Assembly (NCBI RefSeq): GCF_000333955.1
Contig: NZ_CAPS01000068.1
Span: 41,033-105,032 of the forward strand
Length of the DNA stretch: 64,000 nucleotides
Direction of reading: 5' to 3'
From: Rhodococcus sp. AW25M09
Lineage (GTDB): Bacteria; Actinomycetota; Actinomycetes; Mycobacteriales; Mycobacteriaceae
The translations under genes and the position numbers were made by a program. The notes beneath the pieces are model-generated. The model made no database searches. It was given only the letters and a program-made list of their open reading frames with translations, and had not been told where the DNA came from. Of this stretch, positions 50,951 through 59,919 are shown piece after piece. Position 1 is the first letter of the stretch. Every line of letters starts with the position of its first letter.

Positions 50951-52273
50951 ATGGGAACCCAGCCGGAGGCCGCTGTCGTCGGAGTCGCAACCACACGTAA
51001 GCAGGTCACCGCCTGGGGGTTCTGGGACTGGGGTTCGGCCGCGTTCAACGCGGTGATTCTCACGTTCGTGTTCTCGGTGTATCTCACCGACGCGGTCGGC
51101 GACGACCTGCCCGGCACGATCTCGGCCACCACCTGGTTCAGCTGGTCGATCGCAGTATCGAGCGTCGTCATCGCGCTCCTTGCGCCGGTCTGTGGGCAAT
51201 ACTTCGATGCGCGCGGCAAACGCAAGTGGCTGCTGGGGGTGTTGACCGCACTGACGGTCGTGGCCATGGCGGGTCTGTTCTTCGTCAAGGACGACTACCA
51301 CTACCTGTGGCTCGGCCTCCTACTGCTCGCTCTCGGATCCATCATGTTCGAGTTGGCGAGCATTCCGTACAACTCGATGCTGCGGCAGGTCTCCAGCCCC
51401 GCGAACATCGGCCGGGTATCCGGGTTCGGCTGGGCGATGGGCTATTTCGGCGGAATTGTGCTGTTGCTGATCTGCTATCTCGGCTTCATCGTCGGCGACG
51501 GAGACACTCGAGGCTTTCTCGGCCTGAGCACCGACGGCGGTGTGAACATCAGGCTCGTCGCCGTACTCGCGGCCGTGTGGTTCGCGGTGTCGGCGATCCC
51601 GGTGATGTTCGCAGTGCCCGAGGTGCCGCGAGCCGTCGCCGATCCGAAGGCCGCCGAGGCCGGCTTCGCAGCGTCGTACCGTGTTCTCTTTCGCGATGTT
51701 CGGGAGTTGTGGAGTGCAGACCGTCGCGCGGTCTACTTCTTGATCGCCAGTGCTCTGTTTCGAGACGGGCTGGCGGGCGTGTTCACCTTCGGGGCTGTTC
51801 TCGCCGTCAGTGTCTACGGCATCGGAGCGGCAGACGTCCTGCTGTTCGGCGTCGCCGCCAACGTCATCGCCGGACTCGGTGCTGTCGTCGCCGGACGGTT
51901 CGACGACCGCATCGGCCCGAAGAAGGTCATCGTCTTCTCCCTCACGTCGATGATCGCCGCCGGTATCGTCCTGCTGTTCGTCTCGGGACCGACGATGTTC
52001 TGGGTCTTCGGGCTGATCCTGACCCTGTTCGTCGGCCCGGCTCAGTCGTCGGCGCGCACCTTCCTCGCCAGGCTCGCGCCGCCCGGGCGAGAGGGACAGT
52101 TCTTCGGGTTGTTTGCGACGACGGGTCGGGCCGCCTCTTTCCTGGCACCGTCGCTGTTCGGTCTGTTCGTATGGCTGTTCGACGCAGACCGCGCGGGTAT
52201 TGCCGGGATCATCATCGTCCTCGCCGCCGGACTGCTGGCGCTACTGAAAGTGCGGGCCCCTCAGCAGGTCTGA
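50951..52273 (+). CDS. MFS transporter, UMF1/Atg22-like
   Basis: A 440-aa 12-helix major facilitator. WGFWDWGSAAFNAVILTFVF at the start and NSMLRQVSSPANIGRVSGFG are marks of the UMF1 (Atg22-like) group. ARTFLARLAPPGREGQFFGL and GRAASFLAPSLFGL in the second half are also typical. The ATG at 50951 starts the first helix region; the longer open frame runs back into the divergent PadR gene and is rejected. Substrate unknown, with efflux of small solutes or amino acids suggested by relatives. Confidence 0.85.
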   Translation: MGTQPEAAVVGVATTRKQVTAWGFWDWGSAAFNAVILTFVFSVYLTDAVGDDLPGTISATTWFSWSIAVSSVVIALLAPVCGQYFDARGKRKWLLGVLTALTVVAMAGLFFVKDDYHYLWLGLLLLALGSIMFELASIPYNSMLRQVSSPANIGRVSGFGWAMGYFGGIVLLLICYLGFIVGDGDTRGFLGLSTDGGVNIRLVAVLAAVWFAVSAIPVMFAVPEVPRAVADPKAAEAGFAASYRVLFRDVRELWSADRRAVYFLIASALFRDGLAGVFTFGAVLAVSVYGIGAADVLLFGVAANVIAGLGAVVAGRFDDRIGPKKVIVFSLTSMIAAGIVLLFVSGPTMFWVFGLILTLFVGPAQSSARTFLARLAPPGREGQFFGLFATTGRAASFLAPSLFGLFVWLFDADRAGIAGIIIVLAAGLLALLKVRAPQQV

Positions 52274-53091
52274 ACGGACTCGATACGCGCCAGAATCTCG
52301 GCAGTGAGTGTCTCGGGCGCTTCCTCGGGGATCCAGTGGGAGACGCCGTCCAATTCGACGAATCGATACGGTGCATCGACGAATTCGCCGCAGCGCTGTG
52401 CGCCGGCCCGGCCGATGGCGGTGTCGCCGTTGCTCCAGACGTACGTGGTGGGCACGGTCACAGCGGGCAGATTGGCGAACTCCTTGGTCATCGCGGCATA
52501 CCAACTGGAGGCTGCCGTCAGCGCCCCGGGCACCGTGAGGTGCCGAACGTATTCGTCGTCGAGACTTTCGGCGCCGAACATCGCGCGTAGCCGCTGCGCG
52601 TCGTTCTCCGCCAGAACTCGTTCGGCTTTCTCGGGCTCGCGGAGCAGACCGAAGTACGTCGACCGCTCCCGCTGATCGGGATCCTCGCGGATGGCCCAGT
52701 TGAAGGCCGCCGAATGCGGAACCGATGCCGCAGTGAGCGTGCGCACGCGATCGGGGTGTTCGGCAGCGAGGTGCCAGGCGACCACCGCACCCCAGTCGTG
52801 TCCGACCAGATGCGCAGACGGAAGGTCGAGTGCGTCGAGCAAGCCGAGCACGTCGCCGATGAGGTGTTCGATGCGATAGTGCTCGACACCCACCGGGCGG
52901 GCACCGGGGGAGTAGCCCCGCTGGTTGGGTGCGATCACACGGCAACCCGCGGCGATCAGGCCGGGCGTCGCTCTCGTCCACGACGCGTTGGTCTGCGGAA
53001 AGCCGTGCAACGCAACCACCGGAACACCGTCTGTCGGTCCCGATATCGCTACCTCGAACACGTGCTCGCCGACGGCTATCTCGGTCGTCAT
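52261..53091 (-). CDS. Alpha/beta fold hydrolase (epoxide hydrolase-like)
   Basis: A 276-aa hydrolase. The HGFPQTNASW oxyanion segment and the nucleophile elbow HLVGHDWGAVVAW (Asp as nucleophile, V-G-H-D-W-G) are those of epoxide hydrolases and haloalkane dehalogenases. The C-terminal VPTTYVWSNGDTAIGR carries the acid and LDGVSHWIPEE the catalytic His. It overlaps the convergent MFS gene by 13 bp. Hydrolysis of epoxides or halides is possible; substrate unproven. Confidence 0.88.
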   Translation of the reverse strand: MTTEIAVGEHVFEVAISGPTDGVPVVALHGFPQTNASWTRATPGLIAAGCRVIAPNQRGYSPGARPVGVEHYRIEHLIGDVLGLLDALDLPSAHLVGHDWGAVVAWHLAAEHPDRVRTLTAASVPHSAAFNWAIREDPDQRERSTYFGLLREPEKAERVLAENDAQRLRAMFGAESLDDEYVRHLTVPGALTAASSWYAAMTKEFANLPAVTVPTTYVWSNGDTAIGRAGAQRCGEFVDAPYRFVELDGVSHWIPEEAPETLTAEILARIESVQTC

Positions 53092-53125
53092 CTACATCCC
53101 TTCTCGCCCGAATTCTCTTGCTCGG

Positions 53126-53776
53126 TCAGGCCCGTCGTGGTTTCCACTGGCCCATCCCGAGCATGATCATGCGGATTTGTTTCTCGGTGCGCTGGATCAG
53201 GTCTTTCTCGTTTCGACTACCCGGTCGATCGATTTCCAACAGACCGACCACGGCAGTCAGCATCGTCGACACGAGGAGATCTGCCGTCATCTCCAGATCG
53301 GCAATATCCCATTGTTCGAGACCGGGCATTCGGGAGAGGTCGATGGTCAGCTCGCTGACGAACAGTCGGAGCTCGGTGGCGAAGGCGCGGCGTACCTCGG
53401 TCACACCCCCGTATCGCTCCCGAGTGAGAAAGCGGAACTGCTCTTCGTGGGTGCGCACCTGACGGACGAGGATGCCGAATGATTCGGTGGCCGTCTTGGT
53501 GCTCGGGTTCTTTCGGGCATCGCGCAGCATCTGTCGCAGCATGCGCATGCTGTCCTCGACGAGGGCGACGCCGAGGTCCTCCATGGAAGCGAAGTGGCGA
53601 TAGAAGGCGGTGGGGACGATACCGGCGGATCGGGCGACCTCGCGCAGGCTGACGCTGGCGAAGGAGCGGTCACGCAACAGGTCGAGCGTGCCCTCGATCA
53701 ATGCCTGACGCGTGCGTTCCTTGCGTTCGGCGCGGGTCCCCGGTTCTGTCACAACGTCCAGTTTATGGGCGCGCAT
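53126..53776 (-). CDS. TetR regulator, DesT-like, next to the desaturase operon
   Basis: A 216-aa TetR protein. SFASVSLREVARSAGIVPTAFYRHF is the HTH (about 27-52), and the C-terminal domain has the FabR/DesT-like spread (RFLTRERYGGVTEVRRAFAT). It is divergent from a ferredoxin reductase-desaturase operon, the arrangement of Pseudomonas DesT, which senses saturated versus unsaturated acyl-CoA. A palindrome fitting such a regulator lies in between. Start ATG at 53776; an open extension to 53845 is polar and unsupported. Confidence 0.8.
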   Translation of the reverse strand: MRAHKLDVVTEPGTRAERKERTRQALIEGTLDLLRDRSFASVSLREVARSAGIVPTAFYRHFASMEDLGVALVEDSMRMLRQMLRDARKNPSTKTATESFGILVRQVRTHEEQFRFLTRERYGGVTEVRRAFATELRLFVSELTIDLSRMPGLEQWDIADLEMTADLLVSTMLTAVVGLLEIDRPGSRNEKDLIQRTEKQIRMIMLGMGQWKPRRA

Positions 53777-53889
53777 TCTGTGATCTCCCCTCCGGTTCCT
53801 CCGCGACTCCGGAAATCTGTCGATGCGGCCTGTAACGACGGTCACATAAACGTTGACAGGTACCGGTGTCGCTCTGTCACACTCATGTT

Positions 53890-53907
53890 AGTGCACAATC
53901 GTTCACT
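53890..53907. promoter_or_regulatory. DesT-like palindromic operator candidate
   Basis: AGTGCACAATCGTTCACT is symmetric at 14 of 18 positions and lies 40 bp before the ferredoxin reductase start and 114 bp before the divergent TetR start. From memory it resembles operators bound by DesT/FabR-type regulators (AGTGAACG...-type half-sites); I cannot check that here. Confidence 0.5.
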
Positions 53908-53946
53908 GAATGGGTCGTTGGTTTCGATCCGGTTATGGAGGATGGA

Positions 53947-55059
53947 ATGACGCTTCAAGAACGGCCGACCCGAACCTCGGGTTCGCGGAAGTTCTCGCTT
54001 CTTTCCCTGTTCGAGGCCATGGCCACACCCCATGCGCTCGATCGCTACCTCGAACTCGTCGATCCTATGACGACTGTTCGGGACCTCCGCGGCGAAGTGA
54101 CCGAGATACATCGGTCCACCGAAGACTCGCTCACTCTCACCATTCGTCCCACGCGACAGTGGAAGGGCTTCGATGCGGGCCAGTTCGTTCAGGTCGGCGT
54201 CGTCATCGACGGGGTTCGCCACACCCGGTGCTATTCGCCCGCCTGCTCGCAATACCGCAAGGACGGCCGGATCGAACTGACGATCAAGGCGCATCCCGAG
54301 GGTCTCGTGTCGCAGTATCTGCACAAGAATGCGCACGTCGGCCTCGTGGTCAGCCTGTCGCAGGCAGACGGCACGTTCAAGCTCCCCACGCCACGCCCGG
54401 CGAAGACGCTGCTGATCAGCGGCGGCAGCGGCATCACTCCGGTGCTGTCCATGCTCAGGTCGCTGCTGGACGAGGGGTACAGCAGCGACCTGACTTTCCT
54501 GCACTACGGGTACACCGAGAACGATGTCGCCTACAAGCAGGAGCTGGAGAAGATCGCCGCCGAGCACGAGAACGTGAACATCGTCTTCGCGTACACCGAG
54601 CAGAAGACCGGCGGCGACCTGTATGGGTTCTTCGGCCAGGAACACCTCGATGCCGTGGCTCCCTGGTTCGCCGACGCGGACACATTCCTGTGTGGACCTC
54701 CCGGGCTGATGAAGGGCGTGACGTCCTTCTTCGAAGACGCAGGATTGGGAGAGCGGCTGCACCTCGAGGAATTCACGCCCTCGTTCGCCACCGTCGCTGA
54801 CGACGTCACCGGCACCACCACGTTCTCCGGTAGCGATGTCGCCTCCGACAACGACGGCGAGACGCTGCTCGAGCAGGCCGAGGCGGCGGGGCTCACGCCG
54901 GCCAACGGCTGCCGGATGGGCATCTGCTTCACCTGCACCTCGGTGAAGAAATCCGGATGCACCAAGAACATCAAGACCGGCGAGACCGACACCGAGTCCG
55001 ACAAGAAGATCCAGCTCTGCGTGTCCGTTGCCGTCGGTGACGTCGACATCGACATCTAG
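53947..55059 (+). CDS. Ferredoxin reductase (FAD/NAD(P)/2Fe-2S) for the desaturase
   Basis: A 370-aa electron-transfer protein that passes electrons from NAD(P)H to the diiron desaturase encoded next. The FAD motif is TRCYSPACS (RxYSxxS type), the NAD(P) segment LLISGGSGITPVLSML (about 157-172) and LCGPPGLMKGV. The C-terminal plant-type 2Fe-2S domain has CRMGICFTC plus a final Cys in QLC. This is the Rv3230c/DesA3 partner architecture. GGAGG precedes the ATG at 53947. The 66 bp to the desaturase gene suggest one operon. Confidence 0.92.
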   Translation: MTLQERPTRTSGSRKFSLLSLFEAMATPHALDRYLELVDPMTTVRDLRGEVTEIHRSTEDSLTLTIRPTRQWKGFDAGQFVQVGVVIDGVRHTRCYSPACSQYRKDGRIELTIKAHPEGLVSQYLHKNAHVGLVVSLSQADGTFKLPTPRPAKTLLISGGSGITPVLSMLRSLLDEGYSSDLTFLHYGYTENDVAYKQELEKIAAEHENVNIVFAYTEQKTGGDLYGFFGQEHLDAVAPWFADADTFLCGPPGLMKGVTSFFEDAGLGERLHLEEFTPSFATVADDVTGTTTFSGSDVASDNDGETLLEQAEAAGLTPANGCRMGICFTCTSVKKSGCTKNIKTGETDTESDKKIQLCVSVAVGDVDIDI

Positions 55060-55125
55060 ATCTACCCCGACACAGACATCGACGACCACAGACCATCTCG
55101 ACCCGATCGAATTGGAGATCATCAG

Positions 55126-56310
55126 ATGCTCGGACCGATTCTCTCGATCCTGCCCACCGCCGTCCTGCCGTTCCGCCGAGACGAAACCCTGCCGGAGCAG
55201 CCGACCGTGCTGACTCACGAACAGGTCGAGGAACTCGGCCGTGAACTCGACGCGCTGCGTGCCCGCACGGTCGCCAAGCTGGGCGACGACGACCGTGAGT
55301 ACATCTACAAGGTCATCAAGGCGCAGCGTGGCCTCGAAATCACCGGTCGCGCCCTCATGTACCTGCCGTTCATCCCGCCAGCGTGGCTCGCAGGCGTCGG
55401 CGCGCTCGGCGTGGCGAAAATTCTCGACAACATGGAGATCGGCCACAACGTCATGCACGGCCAGTACGACTGGATGCGTGAGCCCGGCCTGAACTCCGAG
55501 GTGTTCGAGTGGGATACCGTCTGCCCGGCAGATCAGTGGAAGCACTCGCACAACTACATGCACCACACCTTCACCAACATCGTCGGCATGGACCGCGACA
55601 TCGGCTACGGCGTCCTGCGGATGGACCAGGAGCAGAAGTGGAATCCGTACTACCTCGGTAACCCGGTCTACGCGTTCCTGCTGATGACGTTCTTCGAGTG
55701 GGGCGTAATGCTGCACGACCTCGAGACGGAGAACATCGTCGCGGGCAAGCGGAAGTGGCACGACGTGAAGCCGTTGCTGCAGGGCATGTGGCGCAAGGCA
55801 GGCAAGCAGGCGCTCAAGGACTACGTCATCTTCCCGGCGCTGACCGGACCGTTCTTCGCGTCCACAGTCGTCGGCAACGTTGCAGCCAATCTCATCCGCA
55901 ACGTGTGGACGTACTCGATCATCTTCTGTGGTCACTTCCCGACCGGCGTCCAGACCTTCAGCCAGGAAGAGACGGCCGAGGAGACCCGTGGCGAGTGGTA
56001 CGTCCGTCAGATGCTGGGATCGGCCAACATCGAGGGATCCCCGCTGTTCCACATCATGTCGGGCAACCTCTCGCACCAGATCGAGCACCATTTGTTCCCG
56101 GACCTGCCTGCACGTCGCTACCCGCAGATCGCGCCCGAGGTCAAGGCGCTGTGCGAGAAGTACGAACTGCCGTACAACACCGGTGGATTCTTCCACCAGA
56201 TCGGCACCGTGTGGGGCAAGATCTTCAAGCTCGCGCTGCCCAATTCGCTGACGGGATCGGCGGCACCGGCCAGTGTTATCGTCGAGCGAAAGAAGACCGA
56301 CGCAGCGTGA
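55126..56310 (+). CDS. Membrane acyl-CoA delta-9 desaturase (DesA3-like)
   Basis: A 394-aa diiron desaturase that introduces a double bond into stearoyl-CoA-type acyl chains for membrane lipids. The three His boxes are GHNVMH (about 106-111), HSHNYMHH (about 139-146) and HQIEHH (about 319-324), with membrane helices in between. It sits second in an operon after its ferredoxin reductase. A small protein gene is coupled to its stop by a GTGA overlap. Regulation by the neighbouring TetR protein is expected. Confidence 0.93.
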   Translation: MLGPILSILPTAVLPFRRDETLPEQPTVLTHEQVEELGRELDALRARTVAKLGDDDREYIYKVIKAQRGLEITGRALMYLPFIPPAWLAGVGALGVAKILDNMEIGHNVMHGQYDWMREPGLNSEVFEWDTVCPADQWKHSHNYMHHTFTNIVGMDRDIGYGVLRMDQEQKWNPYYLGNPVYAFLLMTFFEWGVMLHDLETENIVAGKRKWHDVKPLLQGMWRKAGKQALKDYVIFPALTGPFFASTVVGNVAANLIRNVWTYSIIFCGHFPTGVQTFSQEETAEETRGEWYVRQMLGSANIEGSPLFHIMSGNLSHQIEHHLFPDLPARRYPQIAPEVKALCEKYELPYNTGGFFHQIGTVWGKIFKLALPNSLTGSAAPASVIVERKKTDAA

Positions 56311-56567
56311 CGACTTCGAAGGGGGCGGTCCTGTTGGTAGGAAAGTTCGAGCGCAACAAGGACACTGTGCAGGACTTCACCGAATCTGCCGCCACTCATG
56401 TCGGCCGGATCGTGGTGATCATCGCCGGAGCCGTCCGCGACGTCACCCGTGAAATCGGTGATTTGATCACCGACGGCATCGAGATGCGGGAAGCGGCGAA
56501 GAAGGCGGAACGCGACGCACCCCTCGGCACCGTCATCAACGGCGAGTTCGAGACCCGCGACCGGTAG
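56307..56567 (+). CDS. Small protein coupled to the desaturase gene
   Basis: An 86-aa protein starting at a GTG that overlaps the desaturase stop by 4 bp (GTGA). It has an amphipathic/hydrophobic stretch GRIVVIIAGAVRDVTREIGD followed by an acidic/basic helical tail (EMREAAKKAERDAP). No family recognised. Tight coupling suggests a role with the desaturase, perhaps in assembly or stability, but this is inference. A strong terminator follows 16 bp after the stop. Confidence 0.75.
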   Translation: MTTSKGAVLLVGKFERNKDTVQDFTESAATHVGRIVVIIAGAVRDVTREIGDLITDGIEMREAAKKAERDAPLGTVINGEFETRDR

Positions 56568-56583
56568 CGATTCATCCGATCAG

Positions 56584-56628
56584 CGACGAGGCCGCCCGAG
56601 TAATTCTCGGGCGGCCTCGTCGTGTTTC
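56584..56628. terminator. Strong bidirectional terminator
   Basis: CGACGAGGCCGCCCGAG (56584-56600) pairs perfectly with CTCGGGCGGCCTCGTCG (56606-56622), a 17-bp stem with a 5-base loop, followed by TGTTTCG. It separates the desaturase operon from the convergent methyltransferase gene. Confidence 0.9.
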
Positions 56629-56640
56629 GGGTTGGGAAAG

Positions 56641-57750
56641 CTAGCGCCGGCGAAGTCGCCAGAGCGACGTGGTTTCGCGCGCCCGGGCCTCGTGCAGCAC
56701 ATCCTTGGTGTCGCTCACCCGCGAATGTGTCGGTGTGGTGTCGGCGCGGTCGACGACGATCAGCCCGGCGGTATCGATGGCCTCGAGCAGATCTGTGCGA
56801 GTAGCCAGTCCGAGCAGTTCGGCAAGGTCGGACAGCACCAACCACGCCTCGCCGTCGGGAGTCAGATGCCCGTTCAGACGGCTCAGAAAGGACTTGAGCA
56901 TCCGCGAGCCCGGGTCGTAGACCGCATGCTCTATGCCGGACGTCGGCTTCGTGGGAATCCAGGGCGGATTGCACACGATCAGCCCTGCGCGCCCGGACGG
57001 GAAGATGTCGGTCTGCACCACCTCGACCCGATCGGTGTAGCCGAGGGCGTCGATGTTCTCTCGTGCACAGGCGACCGATCGAGGGTCCTTGTCGGTAGCG
57101 ACCACCGAGGTCACACCGCGGCGGGCGAGGACGGCGGCCAGTACACCCGAGCCGGTGCCGATATCGAACGCGCGCTCCGCAGCCGGAAGCGGTGCGTCGG
57201 CCACGAGTTGGATGTACTCGCCGCGGACGGGGGAGAAGACTCCGTAGTGCGGGTGAATCGAGCCGTCCAGGGCCGGCACGAAGACGCCCGTGCGACGCCA
57301 TTCGTGCGCACCGACCATGCCGAGAAGTTCGCGCAACGAGAGCACACACGGTGCGGCGTCCGGGCCGAGTGCCTGCGATGCTGCCGCTCGGACGTCCGGT
57401 GCCCGGCCCAGGTCGAGTTGGAAGCCCGAATCGAGTTCCACCAGAAGCATTCCCAGTACCCGAGCCCGTCGTGCCTGATATTGACGATGCAGGTGGAACC
57501 GTTCCGCTGATGACGCCTCCGGTGACTGTTTGGCCGGCGGCACCCGACGGGTCATCGCCGACAGCAGTTGTCGTGCATTGTTGTAATCACCACGCCATAG
57601 CAGCGCCTCGCCGATCGTGGCCAATTTGTACGCGACGTCCGCGGTCGTCGAATCGTCGACGATATGGACCATCCGGGGTGGGGGAGCGCCGTTCTCCGCC
57701 TGCCAACGAGAGGTGTGTTCGCTCCCATCCTCGACCCAGGTGAGATTCAT
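56641..57750 (-). CDS. Class I SAM methyltransferase (PrmC/RsmC-like)
   Basis: A 369-aa methyltransferase. The C-terminal domain has the SAM motif AFDIGTGSGVLAAVLARR (about 187-204), motif post-I VVATDKDPRS, and the substrate-binding NPPW tetrapeptide (CNPPWIPTKP), typical of N-methyltransferases acting on protein Gln or RNA bases. The N-terminal 150 residues are an extra domain with LLSAMTRRVPPA. ATG at 57750; convergent with the desaturase operon. The exact target is unknown. Confidence 0.85.
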   Translation of the reverse strand: MNLTWVEDGSEHTSRWQAENGAPPPRMVHIVDDSTTADVAYKLATIGEALLWRGDYNNARQLLSAMTRRVPPAKQSPEASSAERFHLHRQYQARRARVLGMLLVELDSGFQLDLGRAPDVRAAASQALGPDAAPCVLSLRELLGMVGAHEWRRTGVFVPALDGSIHPHYGVFSPVRGEYIQLVADAPLPAAERAFDIGTGSGVLAAVLARRGVTSVVATDKDPRSVACARENIDALGYTDRVEVVQTDIFPSGRAGLIVCNPPWIPTKPTSGIEHAVYDPGSRMLKSFLSRLNGHLTPDGEAWLVLSDLAELLGLATRTDLLEAIDTAGLIVVDRADTTPTHSRVSDTKDVLHEARARETTSLWRLRRR

Positions 57751-57763
57751 ACTGCGTTCTCGT

Positions 57764-58906
57764 TCACGCTGCAGTGTGCGGGTACTCCGCACTGCGGTGT
57801 TGGAAGGCAAGGATATTGGGGTTCATGATGACGCCGTCCCTGATCTCGATCGATCGCTCGATGGTGGCATCGGTGCTCCAGGCCGACGGGCCGTCGAGCA
57901 CGATCCGCAAGTACGGCAACAACGATTCGCTGATTTCCCAGGTTGCGGAGTTCCACAGGTAGGACGGGCTGTGGTCCACGGCGTAGTACCGCACGTTGTC
58001 GCCGACGGTGAACATAGGATCTGCGAACGACGTCGGCTTCGCCCATTCGAAGCCCATCCCCTCGTCGCAGGACACGTCCACCACGAGGGTGCCCGGCGCG
58101 AGAGTGGGGAGATCCTGGTTGGACAGAAATGTCAGTGGCGAATTGGTATCCTGCAGAACACAATTGACGATGACGTCGTGGTCGGCGAGGAACTGTGACA
58201 GTGGTACCCGACCCTCGGGAGTGAGAGCTCGACTCTGCTGGGGATCGGCATCGTCGAGATCGAAGTTGACGATGTTGGCCGAATGAATCGGCGAACTCAC
58301 GGCAGTGACACCGCGCTGGGTGAGAACGTCGACATCGTGGATGCCGTGTGCGCTCAGCGCCGTCACGGCACCGCGAGCGGTGGCACCGAAGCCGATCACC
58401 GCGGCACGCAACCTACGGCCGTAATCGCCGGTGGAGCCGATCAGCTGCAACGCATGCAGCACCGAGCAGTAGCCGGCCAATTCGTTGTTCTTGTGGAACA
58501 CGTGGAGATTGAACCAACCGTCCTGCGTCCAGTGATTCATGGCCTCGAAGGCGATCAACGTCAGCTTGCGATCGACCGCGATCTGGGTGAGCTTCTGATC
58601 CTGCACACAGTGGGGCCAACCCCACAGCGTTTGGCCCGTTCGTAATTCGGAGAGTTCCTCTGCTTGCGGCTTCGGCAGCAGAATCACATCGCACTCGGCA
58701 ATGAGCTCGGCGCGAGTGCGAATCCCGGCAACCTGGGTGGCCAGGTGCTCGTCCGAAATTCCGAACGGCTCGCCGTAGCCGAATTCGAGGAACATGCGGG
58801 ATCTGATGTCGGCGTCGATGCGATCGAAATGAAGTGGATGAATCGGAAGTCGACGCTCATCGGGTTTGCGCGAACGTGAGAGGACTCCGAGAGTGAGCTG
58901 TTGCAC
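57764..58906 (-). CDS. N5-(carboxyethyl)ornithine synthase/alanine dehydrogenase-like
   Basis: A 380-aa oxidoreductase of the alanine dehydrogenase/PNT family. LGVLSRSRKPDERRLPIHPL is the N-terminal signature, and the Rossmann region has AAVIGFGATARGAVTALSA (about 170-188). FEAMNHWTQDGWFNLHVFHK matches N5-(carboxyethyl)ornithine synthase, which joins pyruvate to ornithine or lysine amino groups with NADPH. It is 14 bp upstream of the methyltransferase gene on the same strand, likely an operon. CEOS versus an opine or saccharopine-type dehydrogenase is not settled by sequence. Confidence 0.8.
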   Translation of the reverse strand: MQQLTLGVLSRSRKPDERRLPIHPLHFDRIDADIRSRMFLEFGYGEPFGISDEHLATQVAGIRTRAELIAECDVILLPKPQAEELSELRTGQTLWGWPHCVQDQKLTQIAVDRKLTLIAFEAMNHWTQDGWFNLHVFHKNNELAGYCSVLHALQLIGSTGDYGRRLRAAVIGFGATARGAVTALSAHGIHDVDVLTQRGVTAVSSPIHSANIVNFDLDDADPQQSRALTPEGRVPLSQFLADHDVIVNCVLQDTNSPLTFLSNQDLPTLAPGTLVVDVSCDEGMGFEWAKPTSFADPMFTVGDNVRYYAVDHSPSYLWNSATWEISESLLPYLRIVLDGPSAWSTDATIERSIEIRDGVIMNPNILAFQHRSAEYPHTAA

Positions 58907-59066
58907 GTGTAACCCTTCGTTGTTTTCAAGTCAACCACAGCAAGTCCACCCAGATAGCGTTCGTCCAGCTCACAGGCTCTTCCGGTCACTTGGGTGGCCG
59001 GGAAACAATTGATTCGGCCGACCCGAAGAAGTTGTGTGACATGGTTGAAAATGGCAAGCGGAAGGG

Positions 59067-59672
59067 GTGCGAGTGTCCAGCGATGACACGCGGGACGCGA
59101 TCCTGGCGGCAGCCGAACGACTGTTCGCCGAGCGCGGCGTGTTCGCGGTATCGAATCGACAGGTCAGCGAATGGGCCGGGCAGCGAAACAGTTCGGCGGT
59201 CGGCTATCACTTCGGGACCAAGGAAGACCTGGTCCTGGCCATCGTAGAGAAACACGCGGGGCCGATCGAAGAGCGTCGCATCCGAGTTCTGGCCGAGGTC
59301 GAGGAGTCGACGGATCTCCGTGACTGGGTGTCGTGCCTGGTGATTCCGTACACCGAGCACCTCGCTGCGATCGGAGTCTCCTCGTCTTACGCCCGGTTCA
59401 GTGCGCAGGCGATGGCAGACCCGGTACTACGCGGACTGATCTACGAGACCGCGTTGGAATCGCCTGCGCTGCGTACGACTCTGGATGGATTGAGACGCTG
59501 TGTCGGCGATCTTCCGGAATCGGTGCGCACGACGCGCAGCGACATGGCCCGGCAGTTGATCGTCCACATGAGCGCCGAGCGGGAGCGTCACGACCCCAGT
59601 GGTTGGACGGACTTCGGATCGGACCTGGTCGATGCCATCGTGGGTTTGTGGAGCGCGCCGGTCAGTCGGTGA
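59067..59672 (+). CDS. TetR family regulator
   Basis: A 201-aa TetR protein. DDTRDAILAAAERLFAERGVF with NRQVSEWAGQRNSSAVGYHF is the HTH domain, and the C-terminal part includes the long HMSAERERHDPSG segment. GTG at 59067 or 59073 start it; AAGGGG is just upstream. It is divergent from the CEOS-like/methyltransferase operon with 160 bp between, and may control it. It is the last chromosomal gene before the integrated element. Confidence 0.85.
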   Translation: MRVSSDDTRDAILAAAERLFAERGVFAVSNRQVSEWAGQRNSSAVGYHFGTKEDLVLAIVEKHAGPIEERRIRVLAEVEESTDLRDWVSCLVIPYTEHLAAIGVSSSYARFSAQAMADPVLRGLIYETALESPALRTTLDGLRRCVGDLPESVRTTRSDMARQLIVHMSAERERHDPSGWTDFGSDLVDAIVGLWSAPVSR

Positions 59673-59746
59673 CCTCCTGCGAACTTTCGTTCACCACACG
59701 ATGCTCTTCCACACTGCGGCAACCGACGTCTGCGCTGGTCGAACTG

Positions 59747-59770
59747 TGCCCCCGGCAGGATTCGAACCTC
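59747..59770 (-). repeat. tRNA 3' end, left attachment site of the element
   Basis: On the minus strand this reads GAGGTTCGAATCCTGCCGGG plus GGCA, a T-arm loop and 3' acceptor strand, but no D or anticodon arm follows. The 5' T-stem bases (GAGG where GCAGG would pair) show that identity to a tRNA stops there, so the core is about 23 bp. The acceptor strand CGGGGGC implies a tRNA starting GCCCCCG, often tRNA-Arg in actinobacteria. An intact copy is expected at the element's far end, outside the window. Confidence 0.75.
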
Positions 59771-59919
59771 ATTTTCCGGTACAGTGAACCTGCAGGCCAG
59801 AGCCCCTGTTGTGCTCTCTGAGCTGGCGCTATAGCGGGTTCGCTGCGTCGGATAGTTCGCGATTGTGTGAGCTACTGTAGGTCTCTTAGGGAACGCAGAG
59901 GGATCGAAGGGAACGGCAG

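Noticed and set aside
53842..56196. 784-codon open frame on the minus strand
   Set aside because: It lies exactly opposite the ferredoxin reductase and desaturase genes, whose domains and His/Cys motifs are unmistakable. It has no family likeness and is a G/C-bias shadow.
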